DNA of 64,000 nt from Pukyongiella litopenaei (GCF_003008555.2 NZ_CP027665.1:3472001-3536000), one strand, 5' to 3'; numbered from the stretch's first letter, positions 40,210 through 50,990 are shown. Program-made: numbers and translations. The notes: generated by a model not told the origin, from the sequence alone.

Positions 40210-42267
40210 ATGGGCATCCTCGCGCGTATCGACGCGGTGCTGCTCGGGCAGCGGGGGCACCTGTTTCCCTGGGCGCCGGTCTGTTTCGGGCTGGGTATCG
40301 CAACCTATTTCGCGCTGCGCTCCGAACCCGGCCTGCCGGAATATGCCGGGCTGGTGGCGCTGGGTGCCGTCTGCGCGGGCGCATCGCTCAGGCGGCCCGG
40401 AGGCTGGGCGGCGCTGGGATGGGCCGTGGCATTGATGGCCGCCGGGTTCTGCATCGCCGGGTTGCGGGCGCAGGCCAAGACCGCGCCGGTTCTGGGCTGG
40501 CGCTACTACGGCCCGGTGGAAGGGCGCGTGGTGGCCATGGACCGCTCGGCCTCGGATGCGCTCAGGGTGACGCTGGACCGTGTCGTGCTGGCCGGGGTGC
40601 CGCCCGAGGCGCGGCCGGGCCGCGTGCGGATATCGCTGCATGGCAGCGCGCCCGCGCTGGCACCGGGGCAAATGATCATGACCAGCGCCCACCTGTCGCC
40701 GCCGGGCGGCCCGGTCGAACCCGGCGGGTTCGATTTCCGCCGTCACGCGTGGTTCATGGGGCTCGGCGCGGTCGGCTATACGCGCAGCCCGACGCTGACG
40801 GTGAGCCCGGCCGGGGCCGGACGGGCAGGGGTGCGGGTCGCGGTCCTGCGCATGGCGGCATCAAACCGGGTGCGGGCGGTATTGCCCGGCGACGTGGGCG
40901 GGTTCGCCGCCGCGGTCACCACCGGCGACCGCAGCGGCATGGGCCGGGATGCGCTGGATGCGCTGCGCGCCTCGAACCTGGCGCATCTGCTGGCGATCTC
41001 GGGGCTGCATATGGGCCTGCTGGCGGGGTTCGTGTTTGGCGCGGTGCGGATGGCGCTGGCATTGGTGCCGCCAGTGGCGCTACGCTGGCCGGTGCGCAAG
41101 ATCGCGGCGGTTGCGGCCCTGCTGGCGGCGGCGGTCTATCTCGCCCTGTCGGGTGGCAACGTGGCGACCGAACGGGCCTTTGTCATGGCCGCGGTGGCGC
41201 TCTGCGCCGTGCTGGTCGATCGCCGCGCCTTCAGCCTGCGGGCCGTGGCGATGGCCGCCCTGATCGTGCTGGCGCTGCGCCCCGAGGCCTTGCTCGGCCC
41301 CGGGTTCCAGATGTCATTTGCCGCCACCACCGCGCTGGTGGCGGTGTTCGGCTGGATCAGGGACGCCGATCTTCCCGCCCTGCCGGCCTGGGCCCGGCCG
41401 GTGCTGGGGGTGGTGATCTCGTCGGCGGTGGCGGGGGCTGCCACCGGGCCGGTCGGGGCCGCGCATTTCAACACGCTGGCGCATTACGGATTGCCCGCGA
41501 ACCTGGCCAGCGTGCCGCTGATGGGGGTGCTGGTGATCCCGGCGGCCGTGCTGGCGGCCTGTCTCGCGCCGTTCGGGTTCGAAGCGGTCGGCTTGCACCT
41601 GATGGGGATCGGGCTGCGCTGGATACTCGGTGTCGCGACATTCGTGTCCGGGCTCGACGGGGCCCAGGGCCGGGTTGCCGCGCCGCCGGGATGGGTGCTG
41701 CCGGTGCTGGCGCTGGGGCTGCTGTGGCTGATGCTGTGGCAGGGCCGCGCGCGGTGCGCCGGGCTGGCGCCTGCCGCGTTGGCGCTGGTCGCCTGGGGCT
41801 GGGCCGGCGCGGACCGGCCCGAGGTGCTGGTGGCCGATACCGGTGCGCTGGTCGGCGTGATGACCGAAACCGGCCGCGCCCTCAGCAAGCCGCGGGGCAG
41901 CGGGTTCATCGCCGGTGTCTGGCTGGAGAATGACGGTGACGGTGCCACCCAGGAACGGGCGGCGGCGCGCTGGCCCGAGGGCGACGGACGGGTTCGCCGC
42001 ATCCTGGCGGGCGGGCACGAGATCCTGCATGTCTCCGGCAAACGCGCGGCGCGGAGCCTGGAAACCTGCCGCCCGGGTCAGGTGGTGGTGGCGTCGGTTC
42101 CGGTCGACCCGCCGGGCGGGTGCATCGTTTATGATCCGCCGCGCCTGAGGCAGACCGGCAGTATTGCCATCAGCGGCGGCGTCACCGTCACCGCGCGGCA
42201 GGTTTCGGGAGATCGGTTGTGGAACCGCCCGGCCGGAGGGCGGGCAAGGGTGATGGCCGCTCAGTAG
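40210..42267 (+). CDS. comEC: ComEC/Rec2-family DNA-uptake channel protein
   Basis: A 685-residue multi-spanning membrane protein. An N-terminal soluble DUF4131-like domain lies between the first helices and about residue 220, followed by the competence domain with [18 protein letters not shown]. The long C-terminal metallo-beta-lactamase domain of some relatives is not recognisable; the last 130 residues are shorter and lack HxHxDH. ComEC imports single-stranded DNA in transformation; in Rhodobacterales it is also implicated in taking up gene-transfer-agent DNA. ATG 40210 is preferred over an upstream ATG at 40147. The stop region overlaps lexA by seven bases. Confidence 0.9.
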   Translation: MGILARIDAVLLGQRGHLFPWAPVCFGLGIATYFALRSEPGLPEYAGLVALGAVCAGASLRRPGGWAALGWAVALMAAGFCIAGLRAQAKTAPVLGWRYYGPVEGRVVAMDRSASDALRVTLDRVVLAGVPPEARPGRVRISLHGSAPALAPGQMIMTSAHLSPPGGPVEPGGFDFRRHAWFMGLGAVGYTRSPTLTVSPAGAGRAGVRVAVLRMAASNRVRAVLPGDVGGFAAAVTTGDRSGMGRDALDALRASNLAHLLAISGLHMGLLAGFVFGAVRMALALVPPVALRWPVRKIAAVAALLAAAVYLALSGGNVATERAFVMAAVALCAVLVDRRAFSLRAVAMAALIVLALRPEALLGPGFQMSFAATTALVAVFGWIRDADLPALPAWARPVLGVVISSAVAGAATGPVGAAHFNTLAHYGLPANLASVPLMGVLVIPAAVLAACLAPFGFEAVGLHLMGIGLRWILGVATFVSGLDGAQGRVAAPPGWVLPVLALGLLWLMLWQGRARCAGLAPAALALVAWGWAGADRPEVLVADTGALVGVMTETGRALSKPRGSGFIAGVWLENDGDGATQERAAARWPEGDGRVRRILAGGHEILHVSGKRAARSLETCRPGQVVVASVPVDPPGGCIVYDPPRLRQTGSIAISGGVTVTARQVSGDRLWNRPAGGRARVMAAQ

Positions 42268-42959
42268 GTGCGGATCAGCCCGACGAGCCGCCCCTGCACC
42301 TTTACCTTTTCATCGGGGTAGACGCGGGTTTCATAGGCGGGGTTGGCCGCTTCGAGCGCGATCGCGTTACCGCGCCGGAAGAAACGTTTCAACGTCGCCT
42401 CGTGATCCTCGACCAGCGCCACCACGATATCGCCATTGTCGGCGGTCGAGGTTTCGCGGATCACCACCACGTCGCCATCGTTGATCCCGGCCTCGATCAT
42501 CGAATCGCCCTTGACCTCGAGCGCGTAATGTTCGCCCGAGGCCGACAGCATCGACCCGGGCACCGCGACCCGGTGCGAGACCTGGCTGATCGCCTCGATC
42601 GGGACCCCGGCGGCGATCCGGCCCATCACCGGCAGGTCGATGGCATCCACCGAAACGGGTTCGAAATTGGCGGGGCGCGGGCCGGTGGGCCGGTCGCCGT
42701 CGATCACGCGTGGGGTGAAACCGCCCCCGGTACCACCACCCAGCGCCTCGGGCAGGCGCAGGATTTCGATGGCGCGGGCGCGATGGGCAAGGCGTCGGAT
42801 GAAGCCCCGTTCCTCGAGCGCCGTGATCAGCCGGTGGATGCCCGATTTGCTGCGCAGGTCGAGCGCATCTTTCATTTCGTCGAAACTCGGCGGAACACCG
42901 TCGCGCTGCAGGCGCGTATGGATGAATTCCAGCAATTCCAGTTGCTTCTTGGTCAGCAT
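42261..42959 (-). CDS. lexA: LexA repressor
   Basis: A 232-residue SOS repressor and self-cleaving protease. A winged helix-turn-helix is at about residues 1-65. The cleavage site is Ala117-Gly118 ([10 protein letters not shown]). The catalytic Ser153 is in [10 protein letters not shown] and Lys191 in HEATLKRFF. Between the domains an unusual glycine-rich linker (about 73-81) occurs. It represses recA and itself: a perfect LexA box lies 33 bases upstream. Its stop converges on comEC with a 7-base overlap. Confidence 0.97.
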   Translation of the reverse strand: MLTKKQLELLEFIHTRLQRDGVPPSFDEMKDALDLRSKSGIHRLITALEERGFIRRLAHRARAIEILRLPEALGGGTGGGFTPRVIDGDRPTGPRPANFEPVSVDAIDLPVMGRIAAGVPIEAISQVSHRVAVPGSMLSASGEHYALEVKGDSMIEAGINDGDVVVIRETSTADNGDIVVALVEDHEATLKRFFRRGNAIALEAANPAYETRVYPDEKVKVQGRLVGLIRTY

Positions 42960-42991
42960 TGCCCGAGCCTCCGATCCCGTTGTTTGCGTTT

Positions 42992-43006
42992 GTTCTACGC
43001 ATGTTC
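42992..43006. promoter_or_regulatory. SOS (LexA) box of lexA
   Basis: GTTC-TACGCAT-GTTC, a perfect GTTC-N7-GTTC direct repeat, lies 33 bases before the lexA start. It implies autorepression, as in other alphaproteobacteria. Confidence 0.9.
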
Positions 43007-43041
43007 CTGTTTTGTGTCAACAGGTGTGCGGGGCGGGGCGT

Positions 43042-44214
43042 TCAGATCGGCAGGTAATCCACCGTCTCTCCGGCGTCGCGGGGGGCGTCGCCGGGCGGGC
43101 GTATCAACAGCGCGTTGGCCTGTGACAGCACGGTCAGCAACGAACTGTCCTGGTTGTCAAAGGCGCGCACGGCGTCGCCCTCGATCAGCGCCCGCATGTA
43201 ATGTTCGCGGGGGCCGTTCTGTCCCAGCGGGGCGGCCAGCCGGGCCTGCCGCAGGGGCGGCAGGTCGGCGCCCAGCCCCAGCATGAGGCGGATCATCGGG
43301 GCCAGAAACACATGCCCGCAAACCATCGCCGAGACCGGGTTGCCCGGCAGTCCGATCATCGCCGTCCCGCGCAGCCTGCCGGCCATCAGCGGTTTGCCGG
43401 GGCGCATCGCCACCTTGTAGAACGCCTGTTCCATGCCGAGATCCACCGCGACCCGTCCGACGAGATCGTGATCGCCGACCGACGCGCCGCCGATGGTCAC
43501 CAGCAGGTCGGCGTCTCCTGCGAGATCAAAGGCGGTGCGCAGCGAATTTTCGGTGTCGCGGGCGATGGGCAGCATCCGTGCGGAGGCGCCGAGGTCTTCG
43601 ATCATCGCCTTGAGGCCGAAACTGTTCGACGCCACGATCTGGTCGGGGCCGGGGGTGTCTCCGGGCATCACCAGTTCGTCGCCGGTGGCGAGCAGGGCCA
43701 GCACCGGGCGGCGGGTGACCGGGACCGTCCCGATATTCATCGAGGCCAGCAACGCGATGTCGCCCGGCGCCAGCCTGCGCCCGCCGGGCAGCGCGGTGCC
43801 GGACCGGAAATCCGCGCCGCGGGGGCGGATATTGGCGTTGCGATAATCGTCCCCGGTGAGCGTGATCACCTCGCCGCGGCGGGCGACCTCTTCCTGGATG
43901 ACGACGAAATCCGCGCCATCGGGCACCGGCGCGCCGGTAAAGATGCGCACGGTTTCGCCCGGTCCCACGCGGCCGGAAAACCCGTGCCCGGCCGCGGATT
44001 CGCCGACAACCCGGAACATGGCATCGCGTTCGACCTCGGCCCGTTTGACCGCGTAGCCATCCATCGACGAGGCGGCAAAGGGGGGCTGATCGCGCGTGGC
44101 GGCGACATCGCCTGCCAGCACGCGCCCGGCGGCCTCGGCCAGCGGCACGGTTTCGGAGCCAAGCGGCGCGACCAGGTCGAACAGCCGCTGACGGGCCTCG
44201 GCGACGGGGATCAT
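43042..44214 (-). CDS. moeA: Molybdopterin molybdotransferase
   Basis: A 390-residue enzyme that inserts molybdate into adenylated molybdopterin. Typical blocks are [17 protein letters not shown]-like at the N-terminus ([15 protein letters not shown]) and [39 protein letters not shown] and [12 protein letters not shown] further on. ATG 44214 is chosen because it overlaps the moaC stop (ATGA), indicating coupling. It follows moaC in the cofactor pathway and the operon. Confidence 0.96.
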   Translation of the reverse strand: MIPVAEARQRLFDLVAPLGSETVPLAEAAGRVLAGDVAATRDQPPFAASSMDGYAVKRAEVERDAMFRVVGESAAGHGFSGRVGPGETVRIFTGAPVPDGADFVVIQEEVARRGEVITLTGDDYRNANIRPRGADFRSGTALPGGRRLAPGDIALLASMNIGTVPVTRRPVLALLATGDELVMPGDTPGPDQIVASNSFGLKAMIEDLGASARMLPIARDTENSLRTAFDLAGDADLLVTIGGASVGDHDLVGRVAVDLGMEQAFYKVAMRPGKPLMAGRLRGTAMIGLPGNPVSAMVCGHVFLAPMIRLMLGLGADLPPLRQARLAAPLGQNGPREHYMRALIEGDAVRAFDNQDSSLLTVLSQANALLIRPPGDAPRDAGETVDYLPI

Positions 44215-44684
44215 TCCGCCTCGAAGCGGCCCGATTTGCCGCCATCCTTGAGACATACGCGGATGCCGCCGATCTGCATGGCGCGATCGACCGCCTTGGC
44301 CATGTCATAGACCGTCAGCAGCGCGGTCGAAACCGCGGTCAGCGCCTCCATCTCGACGCCGGTGCGCCCGGTGGTCCTGACCGTCGCGCGAACCCGGATG
44401 CCGGGCAGGGTGGCGTCCGGTTCCAGATCCACCGCGACCTTGGACACGGGCAACGGATGGCAGAGCGGGATCAGGTCGGGCGTTTTCTTGGCGCCGATGA
44501 TGCCCGCCAGCCGCGCGACGCCCAGAACGTCGCCTTTCGATACGCGGCCTTCTGAAATGATATCAAAGGTTTCCCGCGCCATCGTAATGTGGCCTTCGGC
44601 GATGGCGATGCGGGCGGTTTCGGCCTTGTCCGACACGTCGACCATATGCGCCGCGCCGGATTCGTCGAAATGCGTCAACGCCAT
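44211..44684 (-). CDS. moaC: Cyclic pyranopterin monophosphate synthase
   Basis: A 157-residue enzyme forming cyclic pyranopterin monophosphate in molybdopterin synthesis. The opening [18 protein letters not shown] and the blocks [23 protein letters not shown] and [26 protein letters not shown] match the family, with normal length. ATG 44684 is used; GTG 44687 is also possible. The trpC frame currently reads across this start because of an apparent frameshift. Confidence 0.96.
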   Translation of the reverse strand: MALTHFDESGAAHMVDVSDKAETARIAIAEGHITMARETFDIISEGRVSKGDVLGVARLAGIIGAKKTPDLIPLCHPLPVSKVAVDLEPDATLPGIRVRATVRTTGRTGVEMEALTAVSTALLTVYDMAKAVDRAMQIGGIRVCLKDGGKSGRFEAE

Positions 44685-45495
44685 CACATCCCCCCGAGAT
44701 CAGCGGGTTGGCAAGGATGTCGCGGGTGGCCGCCTCGACATCGGCCTGGCGCATCAGGCTTTCGCCGATCAGGAACCGGCGCACGCCGTAGCGGGCCATT
44801 TCGGCCAGGTCGGCGGGGCCGCCAAGGCCGCTTTCGCAGACGATGGTGCGGTCGCCCGGCACCAGTTTCGACAGCCGCCGCGTGGTGTCGAGCGTGGTCT
44901 CGAAGGTGCGCAGGTCGCGGTTGTTGATCCCGATCAGCGGGCTTTTCAGCTGGGTGGCGCGTTCGAGTTCATCCTCGTCATGGATCTCGATCAGCACATC
45001 CATGCCCCAGCCCGTCGCTGCCGCCTCGAGTTCTTCGGCCTGGCCGTCGCCGACGCTGGCCATGATGATCAGAATGCAATCGGCGCCCAGGCTGCGGGCC
45101 TCGGCCACCTGATAGGGGTCATACATGAAATCCTTGCGCAGCACCGGCAGGTCGCAGGCGTCGCGGGCCGCGTTCAGGAACGGTTTCGCGCCCTGGAAAC
45201 TGGGGGTATCGGTCAGCACCGACAGGCAGGTGGCGCCGCCCGCCTCGTAGGCCGCCGCCAGTGCCGGAGGGTCGAAATCGTCCCGGATCAGGCCCTTGGA
45301 CGGGCTGGCCTTCTTGATTTCTGCGATCAGCCCATAGCCGCTGCGGGAGGCCGCCGCGAGCGCGGCGGCAAAGGGGCGCACCGGACCTGCCGCGCGCGCC
45401 GCGTCCTCGATCCCGGCGAGCGGTCGGGCCGCCTTGTCCGCGGCGATCTCTTCCAGCTTGTAGGCCTTGATCCGGTCCAGAACGGTTTCGGTCAT
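44563..45495 (-). CDS. trpC: Indole-3-glycerol-phosphate synthase, with frameshifted 3' extension
   Basis: A TIM-barrel enzyme of tryptophan synthesis: conserved [36 protein letters not shown] and [10 protein letters not shown] are present. The normal family length is about 270 residues. Here the frame continues for 310, with 41 extra residues ([13 protein letters not shown]...) overlapping moaC in another frame. At 44690-44695 a run of six C (six G on the coding strand) sits at the expected end: one extra base would read SGG, ATG, then TGA. This suggests a sequencing error or a real frameshift after residue 269. The start overlaps the trpD stop (ATGA). Confidence 0.92.
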   Translation of the reverse strand: MTETVLDRIKAYKLEEIAADKAARPLAGIEDAARAAGPVRPFAAALAAASRSGYGLIAEIKKASPSKGLIRDDFDPPALAAAYEAGGATCLSVLTDTPSFQGAKPFLNAARDACDLPVLRKDFMYDPYQVAEARSLGADCILIIMASVGDGQAEELEAAATGWGMDVLIEIHDEDELERATQLKSPLIGINNRDLRTFETTLDTTRRLSKLVPGDRTIVCESGLGGPADLAEMARYGVRRFLIGESLMRQADVEAATRDILANPLISGGCDGVDAFRRIRRGAYGRRVGQGRNRPHRHRRRPHYDGAGNL

Positions 45496-46514
45496 GTCTG
45501 TCCTTGCGTGATGCGGGCCAGCGCGGCCACCTTGTCGGCCGCCTTGCCGCTGTCGATGCTGTCGGCGGCCATCGCCACGCCCGCGTGCAGGTCGGGGGCG
45601 GCGTCGGCCACCACCAGCGCGGCGGCGGAATTGAGCAGAACCGCGTCGCGATAGGCCGAGGGCTCACCGGCCAGCAGCGCGCGGAAGGCGGCGGCGTTGT
45701 CCTCGGGGCTGCCGCCCAGGATCGCCTCGAACGGGTGCACGGGCAGGCCGGCATCCTCGGGATGCAGCTCGGTCTCGCGGATCGTGCCGTCCGGGTCCAG
45801 CGCGGCCACCCAGCTGGTACCGGTGATGGTCAGCTCGTCAGTGCCGTCGCTGCCATGGACCAGCCAGGCCCGGTCCGACCCCAGCGCCCGCAGGGTTTCG
45901 GCCATCGGGCGGATCAGGTCGCGGGTGAAGGCGCCGGTCAGTTGCCGCCTTACCCCCGCGGGGTTGGTCAGCGGGCCGAGGATGTTGAAAATGGTGCGGG
46001 TGCCCAGTTCGGCGCGAACCGGCCCGACATGGGCCATGGCCGGGTGGTGCATCGGCGCCATCATGAACCCGATGCCGGTTTCCCGGATCGCCCGTTCGAC
46101 CAGCTCCGGGCCGACCATCACGTTCACGCCCAGCTGCGACAGCGCGTCCGCCGCCCCGGATTTCGAGCTCAGGTTGCGGTTGCCATGCTTGGCCACGGTC
46201 ACCCCCGCGCCCGCGACCGCAAAGGCGGTGGCGGTCGAGATGTTCAGCGTGCCCTTGCCATCGCCGCCGGTGCCGACGATGTCGATCGCATCCGCCGGGG
46301 CCTCGACCGCGTGGCAGCGCGCGCGCATCGCACCCGCGGCGGCGGCGTATTCGTCCACGGTTTCGCCGCGCGTCCGCAGCGCCATCAGCAGCCCGCCGAT
46401 CTGGGACGGGGTCGCTTCGCCTTCGAACAGCAGGGCAAAGGCCGCCTCGGCCTCGTCGCGGGTCAGCGGCCGATCGGCGGCAGCGCCGATCAGGGGTTTC
46501 AATGCGTCGCTCAT
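45492..46514 (-). CDS. trpD: Anthranilate phosphoribosyltransferase
   Basis: A 340-residue enzyme joining anthranilate to PRPP, the second step of tryptophan synthesis. The PRPP-binding block [21 protein letters not shown] and [21 protein letters not shown] are present. It begins the trpD-trpC-moaC-moeA run. Genes trpE and trpG, often beside it in Rhodobacterales, are not found in this window. Catalytic residues appear intact. Confidence 0.96.
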   Translation of the reverse strand: MSDALKPLIGAAADRPLTRDEAEAAFALLFEGEATPSQIGGLLMALRTRGETVDEYAAAAGAMRARCHAVEAPADAIDIVGTGGDGKGTLNISTATAFAVAGAGVTVAKHGNRNLSSKSGAADALSQLGVNVMVGPELVERAIRETGIGFMMAPMHHPAMAHVGPVRAELGTRTIFNILGPLTNPAGVRRQLTGAFTRDLIRPMAETLRALGSDRAWLVHGSDGTDELTITGTSWVAALDPDGTIRETELHPEDAGLPVHPFEAILGGSPEDNAAAFRALLAGEPSAYRDAVLLNSAAALVVADAAPDLHAGVAMAADSIDSGKAADKVAALARITQGQT

Positions 46515-46802
46515 GCCGGAACCTGCGTGATGGGCCGGGTGTCATGCGGCGGTTTCCGACAGGGCCGGCCCGGTGCCGCCGCATCCCCGCGCCACGCGCC
46601 GAGCGGAACAGCTGCGGTTCGGCGGAGGGACGGGGGCAAGAGGTCAATCTGCGGCAGCATCGGCAACGGGTTCCGGTTTGGGGCTGGAGGACCGGGGGCC
46701 GGTCGCTCTATACATCGGTCGGTGCTTACTTGTTCAGGCTTGCCGGGCAGCGTCAAGGGCAGATGACCCCGCGGCCCGGACCGGAAGCGGCGGGGTGGAA
46801 AG

Positions 46803-47786
46803 ATGCGTGGATTCTGGGGCGGGTTCGTCTGGGGCGGGGTGGCGGCGGTGGCCCTGGCCGCAGTTGTGACGATGGTGACCGCCCGCCCGCCGGTTCCGCA
46901 GGTCCCCGATGGCGCGCCGGTTCCGGCCGGCCGGGTTGCGCCTCTCCCCGACAGCGGCGCAGCGATGCCCACCGTTCAGGGCCAGGTGAAAGCCGCGCCT
47001 GCGGTGCCGGGGCCGCAGCCGATCGCGCAGCCTGCCGACGACCTGGCGGCGCTGAGCGGCGATGCGACCCGTCCCACCGCCCCCGCAACGATGCCGGGCG
47101 TCCGCGCCCGACCGCTGGTCGGGCAGGGGGACGCACCGGACGAGGCCGTGGAGCCCCCGCCGCGTGATCGCTTTGCCACCCGTTTCGACGCGCCGGCCGA
47201 CCAGCCGCTGCTGGCGCTGGTGCTGACCGGTGGCGGCCCGCTTCCCGCCGACTGGGTCGGCCCCGTCACCCATGCCATCGCCCCTACGACCGACGGGGCC
47301 GCCGCACGGATGCAGGCGGTGCGGGCGGCAGGTGGCGAGGTGCTGGCGCTGTTCGACCTGCCTCGCGCCGCCACCGCCCGTGATGCCGAGGTGGCGCTGG
47401 CCGCGGTTTTCGCCGCGCTGCCCGAGGCGCTTGGGCTGGTCGAAGGCGCGGGAACCGGCCTGCGGGGGAACCGTGAACTGGCGCGCCAGGTCATTGCCTT
47501 TGCCGAAGATACCGGGCGGGTTCTGGTCCTGCGCCGGTCGCCGCCCGGCGCGGGGACGCACGGCACCGGCGTGGCACCCGTTGCCCACGTTCTCGATACC
47601 ACCGCAACACCGGCCGGGATCCGGCGCGCGCTGGACCGTGCCGCGTTCCGGGCGCGACAAACGGGGGCGGTGGTCCTGCTGCTCGACCTCACCCCCGCCG
47701 CGTCGGAGGCGCTGCGGGGATGGGTGGCAGAAGGGGTCACACTGGCGCCGGTCTCGGCCGTGATCCGGCGTCTTGCGCAACCGTGA
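46803..47786 (+). CDS. Divergent polysaccharide deacetylase-like (YibQ) exported protein
   Basis: A 327-residue protein with an N-terminal hydrophobic signal or anchor (about residues 5-27), a proline-alanine-rich linker (about 30-130) and a C-terminal domain (about 135-325) in which LLALVLTGGG, ALFDLPRAATARDAEVALAA and VLVLRRSP follow the pattern of the YibQ divergent deacetylase family. The metal-binding residues of true NodB deacetylases are not clear. It is probably anchored in the periplasm. It is divergent from trpD and convergent with ppiD. Assignment is by overall pattern only. Confidence 0.6.
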   Translation: MRGFWGGFVWGGVAAVALAAVVTMVTARPPVPQVPDGAPVPAGRVAPLPDSGAAMPTVQGQVKAAPAVPGPQPIAQPADDLAALSGDATRPTAPATMPGVRARPLVGQGDAPDEAVEPPPRDRFATRFDAPADQPLLALVLTGGGPLPADWVGPVTHAIAPTTDGAAARMQAVRAAGGEVLALFDLPRAATARDAEVALAAVFAALPEALGLVEGAGTGLRGNRELARQVIAFAEDTGRVLVLRRSPPGAGTHGTGVAPVAHVLDTTATPAGIRRALDRAAFRARQTGAVVLLLDLTPAASEALRGWVAEGVTLAPVSAVIRRLAQP

Positions 47787-47849
47787 CCGGCAGGGTCGCC
47801 GTCCGGCCCGGATCTGCGTCAGCCCCGACCCGGCACCCGGCCCGCGGCG

Positions 47850-49694
47850 TTACTGAAAGCTCGCCTGCACGGCATTTAGGGCGCGCTGGTCGACCTCTGG
47901 ACGGGCGCGGGTATGCGCGTCGCGCATGAAGGCCTGGAACAGCGCCTGTGACAGGCCCTGCGACATCTGGGCGCCCAGGGCCTCTTTCATCGCCGCCAGT
48001 TCCGGCGTGTCCTCGGGCGCGGCTTCGCTGTCGAGGCGGACGACATAGGCCGCGCCTTCACCGTCGATCACCCGGATCTCGCCCGGTGTCATCTCGAACA
48101 CGCCGGTCATGAAATCGGGGGGCATCCCGTCCAGATAGGCGGTGCGGGTCAGCCCGTTCTCGACCCGGAACGGCAGGCCGGTTTCCTGGAAATCACCGGA
48201 GGCTTCGATGTCCGCCGACACCTGCTGGGCCCGCGCCTGCAACATCGCGCGCAGCTGTTCCGCGCGCCAGTCGGCTTCGACCCGCGCCCGTGCATCCTCG
48301 AACGGCTCGGGCCGCGGCGGCAGCACCTCGTCGAGCCGCAGGGCAAACACGCCACCATCGCCGAGATGGGTGATGGCGGGGAAATCCTCGTCGGTGACCT
48401 GTGCGGCGACGGACCGGAATTCGGGATAGGCGGCGATACCGGCATCGCTGGCTTCGGTCCAGTCCAGGGTTCCGACCTCCATTTCGGTTTCGTCGGCCAG
48501 TTCCTCGAGCGTGGCGCCACCGGCCAGCAGGTCGTCGATATCCTGCGCCTGCGCCTCGATCAGGCGGCGGGCGCGGTCGACGGCCAGTTCATCGCGCAGC
48601 TCGGGAAGCGCGTCCTCGAAACTGGTCACCCGCGCCTCGAGCAGGCCGTTCACCCGGAACAGCGCGGGGCCGAGCGAGGTCGGCAGCGGCCCGACGACAT
48701 CGCCGATTTCGGCGGCGAACACGGCGTCGGCGGCGTCGCCCAGATCGGCGGCGGTGATGTCGCCCAGATCCACGTCCGACAATGACAGCCCGCGGTCATC
48801 CACCTGCGCCTCGAAGGTGCTGCCGCCCAGCTCGATCTGTGCCAGCGCGGTTTTCGCGGCGTCTTCGTCGGCAAAGACCAGCCGTTCGACAAGGCGGCGT
48901 TCGGGCAGGTCGTATTCGTCGCTGCGCTCGTCATAGAGGCGTTTCAGCGAGGCCTCTTCCAGTTCGACCTGGTCGAGGATCATGTCGGGCGTCAGCTTGG
49001 CATAGGTGAGGCGCTTGGTTTCGGGCAGCATGTATGCGTCGGGATTGTCGTCATACCGCGCCTTCAGGTCGGAATCGGTCGGCTCGGGAAGTGGCGCGTC
49101 GAGCGCCGCGGCATCCAGCGTCGCGACGGTAAAGCTGCGCCGGGCCGCGACATAGTCGGCCATGGTGTCGGCCAGAACCGCCGGCATCTCGACCCCGGCG
49201 ACGATGGCGCCCTGCACCAGCGTGCGGGCCTGTTCGGCGCGCAGGTCGGCCTCGAATTCGGATTCGGTCAGCCCCGCGTTCTGAAGGGCGAACCGATAGG
49301 CTTCGCGGTCGAATGTCCCGTCGATGCCCTGGAAGGCGGGGATCGCCACGATTTCCTTCTGCAGGTTCGCGTCACCGATCGACAGGCCCAGCTTCGCCGT
49401 CTCGTCGTCGATTGCCGCCAGCGACACCAGCCGCGACAGCACCTGCTGGTCCAGCCCCAGCGCCTGCACGCTGGTCATCGGCAGGGGCTGGCCGCTCTGC
49501 GCTTCGATGGCGCGGATCTCGCGCTGCAATTCGCGCGCATAGTCATCGACGCTTACGGACTGGTCGCCCACCGTGGCAACCGTGCGAACGGTGCCGGTGA
49601 GGTTGGTGGCGCCAAAGCCGCCCAGCCCGAGGATCAGTAGGCCGAGTAGAACCCAGACGAAGGTTTTGGAAAAGCTCTTGATGCCGGCGGCCAT
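47850..49694 (-). CDS. ppiD: PpiD/SurA-like periplasmic peptidyl-prolyl isomerase
   Basis: A 614-residue inner-membrane-anchored folding factor. One transmembrane helix (about 10-30, FVWVLLGLLILGLGGFGA) is followed by a SurA-like N-domain and a degenerate parvulin (PPIC) domain around 235-350 (AKTALAQIELGGSTFEAQVDD... VVGPLPTSLGPALFRVNG). It assists folding of exported proteins at the Sec exit. ATG 49694 is the obvious start. Convergent with the YibQ-like gene. Confidence 0.87.
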   Translation of the reverse strand: MAAGIKSFSKTFVWVLLGLLILGLGGFGATNLTGTVRTVATVGDQSVSVDDYARELQREIRAIEAQSGQPLPMTSVQALGLDQQVLSRLVSLAAIDDETAKLGLSIGDANLQKEIVAIPAFQGIDGTFDREAYRFALQNAGLTESEFEADLRAEQARTLVQGAIVAGVEMPAVLADTMADYVAARRSFTVATLDAAALDAPLPEPTDSDLKARYDDNPDAYMLPETKRLTYAKLTPDMILDQVELEEASLKRLYDERSDEYDLPERRLVERLVFADEDAAKTALAQIELGGSTFEAQVDDRGLSLSDVDLGDITAADLGDAADAVFAAEIGDVVGPLPTSLGPALFRVNGLLEARVTSFEDALPELRDELAVDRARRLIEAQAQDIDDLLAGGATLEELADETEMEVGTLDWTEASDAGIAAYPEFRSVAAQVTDEDFPAITHLGDGGVFALRLDEVLPPRPEPFEDARARVEADWRAEQLRAMLQARAQQVSADIEASGDFQETGLPFRVENGLTRTAYLDGMPPDFMTGVFEMTPGEIRVIDGEGAAYVVRLDSEAAPEDTPELAAMKEALGAQMSQGLSQALFQAFMRDAHTRARPEVDQRALNAVQASFQ

Positions 49695-49767
49695 GTTGTC
49701 CCCTTGGTTGGCGGTGCTGCCCGTGTCGCGACCCCGTGCATACGATGGGCGAAAAGGCGGGGCAAGC

Positions 49768-50943
49768 TCAGATGGACACGCCGGCGAGACGGTCGAACAG
49801 GGTTCCGATCCCGGCGCGGTCGAGATTGGCAAAGGCGATGCGGACCTGCCGCGTGCCGGCCGGGTCGCCCTGCGGCGTGAACATGGTGCCGGGCAGCAGC
49901 AGGACGCCCGCCTCGCGGACCAGCCTGCGGGCCAGGTCGTCCGAGGGCAGGGCAAACGGGTGTTCGACATAGGCGAAATAGGCCCCGAGGCCCAGCAGCC
50001 GCCAGCCGGCGGTCTCCAGGGCCGGGAAGCCTTCGGTGATCGCGGCGCGGCGGTCGAGAATCTCGGCCCGCTCGCCGGCCAGCCACTGGCCGAGGTTGCG
50101 CATCCCCCAGAGTGCGGCATGCTGTCCGATCTGGGGTGGGCAGATCGCAACCGTGTCGAGAAATTTCTCGACCTCGGCCAGCAGCGCCGCCGATGCGGCC
50201 ATCGCGCCGACCCGGTGGCCGGTCAGGCGATAGGATTTCGAGAAGGAATAGAGATGCACCAGCGTGTCGGCCCAGCCCGGATCGGCGAAGAGATCATGGG
50301 GCGGACCGGTGCGGCTGTCGAAGTCGCGATAGGTTTCGTCGAGGATCAGCCGCAATCCCCGTGCCTGCGCCAGTTCGTAGAAGGCGCGCACCAGCGCGGC
50401 CGGGTATTCGACGCCACCGGGGTTGTTCGGTGTCACCAGCGCGATCGCGCGCGTGCGCGGGGTAATCAGGGCGGCGGCGCGGTCGGGATCGGGCAGGAGG
50501 CCGCCACCCGTCGGCAACGGAACCGCCGCGACACCGGCCATGTCCAGCCACATCTTGTGGTTGAAATACCGCGGCGTCGGGACGATGACCTCGTCCCCTT
50601 CGCCGGTCAGCGCGTGCACGGCGGCGGCAAAGGCCTGGTTGCAGCCCGAGGTGATGGCGATCTGGTTCGCCGCGACGGTGCCATCGTAATGCGCGCCAAT
50701 CTGTGCCGCCAGTTCCGAGCGCAGCTCCGGCAGCCCCAGTACCGGGCCATAGAGATGCACGCTGTCGTCGCTGACCGCCCTGTCGGCCATGAACCGGCGC
50801 AGCTGTTCGGGGGGCGGATCGACGGGTGCTGCCTGGCTCACGTTGATCAGCGGGCGGTCGGGCGGAAAGGTCGCGCCGTCGAGCCAGCGCCGTGCCTCCA
50901 TAACCGGCGGCGCGAAGGTGGTCGCGGTGCGCGAGATGGTCAT
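49768..50943 (-). CDS. Class I/II PLP-dependent aminotransferase
   Basis: A 391-residue aminotransferase. Visible features are the cofactor-binding block AITSGCNQAFAAAVHAL, the N-x-P-G motif LVTPNNPGGVEYPAAL, the Asp in LRLILDETYRDF, and the cofactor lysine in HLYSFSKSYRLTGHRVGAM. This matches aspartate/aromatic-type enzymes, but the donor and acceptor cannot be named. ATG 50943 is preferred, with GGGAGC before it. A large intergenic palindrome separates it from gpt. Confidence 0.87.
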   Translation of the reverse strand: MTISRTATTFAPPVMEARRWLDGATFPPDRPLINVSQAAPVDPPPEQLRRFMADRAVSDDSVHLYGPVLGLPELRSELAAQIGAHYDGTVAANQIAITSGCNQAFAAAVHALTGEGDEVIVPTPRYFNHKMWLDMAGVAAVPLPTGGGLLPDPDRAAALITPRTRAIALVTPNNPGGVEYPAALVRAFYELAQARGLRLILDETYRDFDSRTGPPHDLFADPGWADTLVHLYSFSKSYRLTGHRVGAMAASAALLAEVEKFLDTVAICPPQIGQHAALWGMRNLGQWLAGERAEILDRRAAITEGFPALETAGWRLLGLGAYFAYVEHPFALPSDDLARRLVREAGVLLLPGTMFTPQGDPAGTRQVRIAFANLDRAGIGTLFDRLAGVSI

Positions 50944-50990
50944 GTCGCTTGCTCCCTGGTAGATGTCGGGCCGAATCTTCCGCCTCCGGC

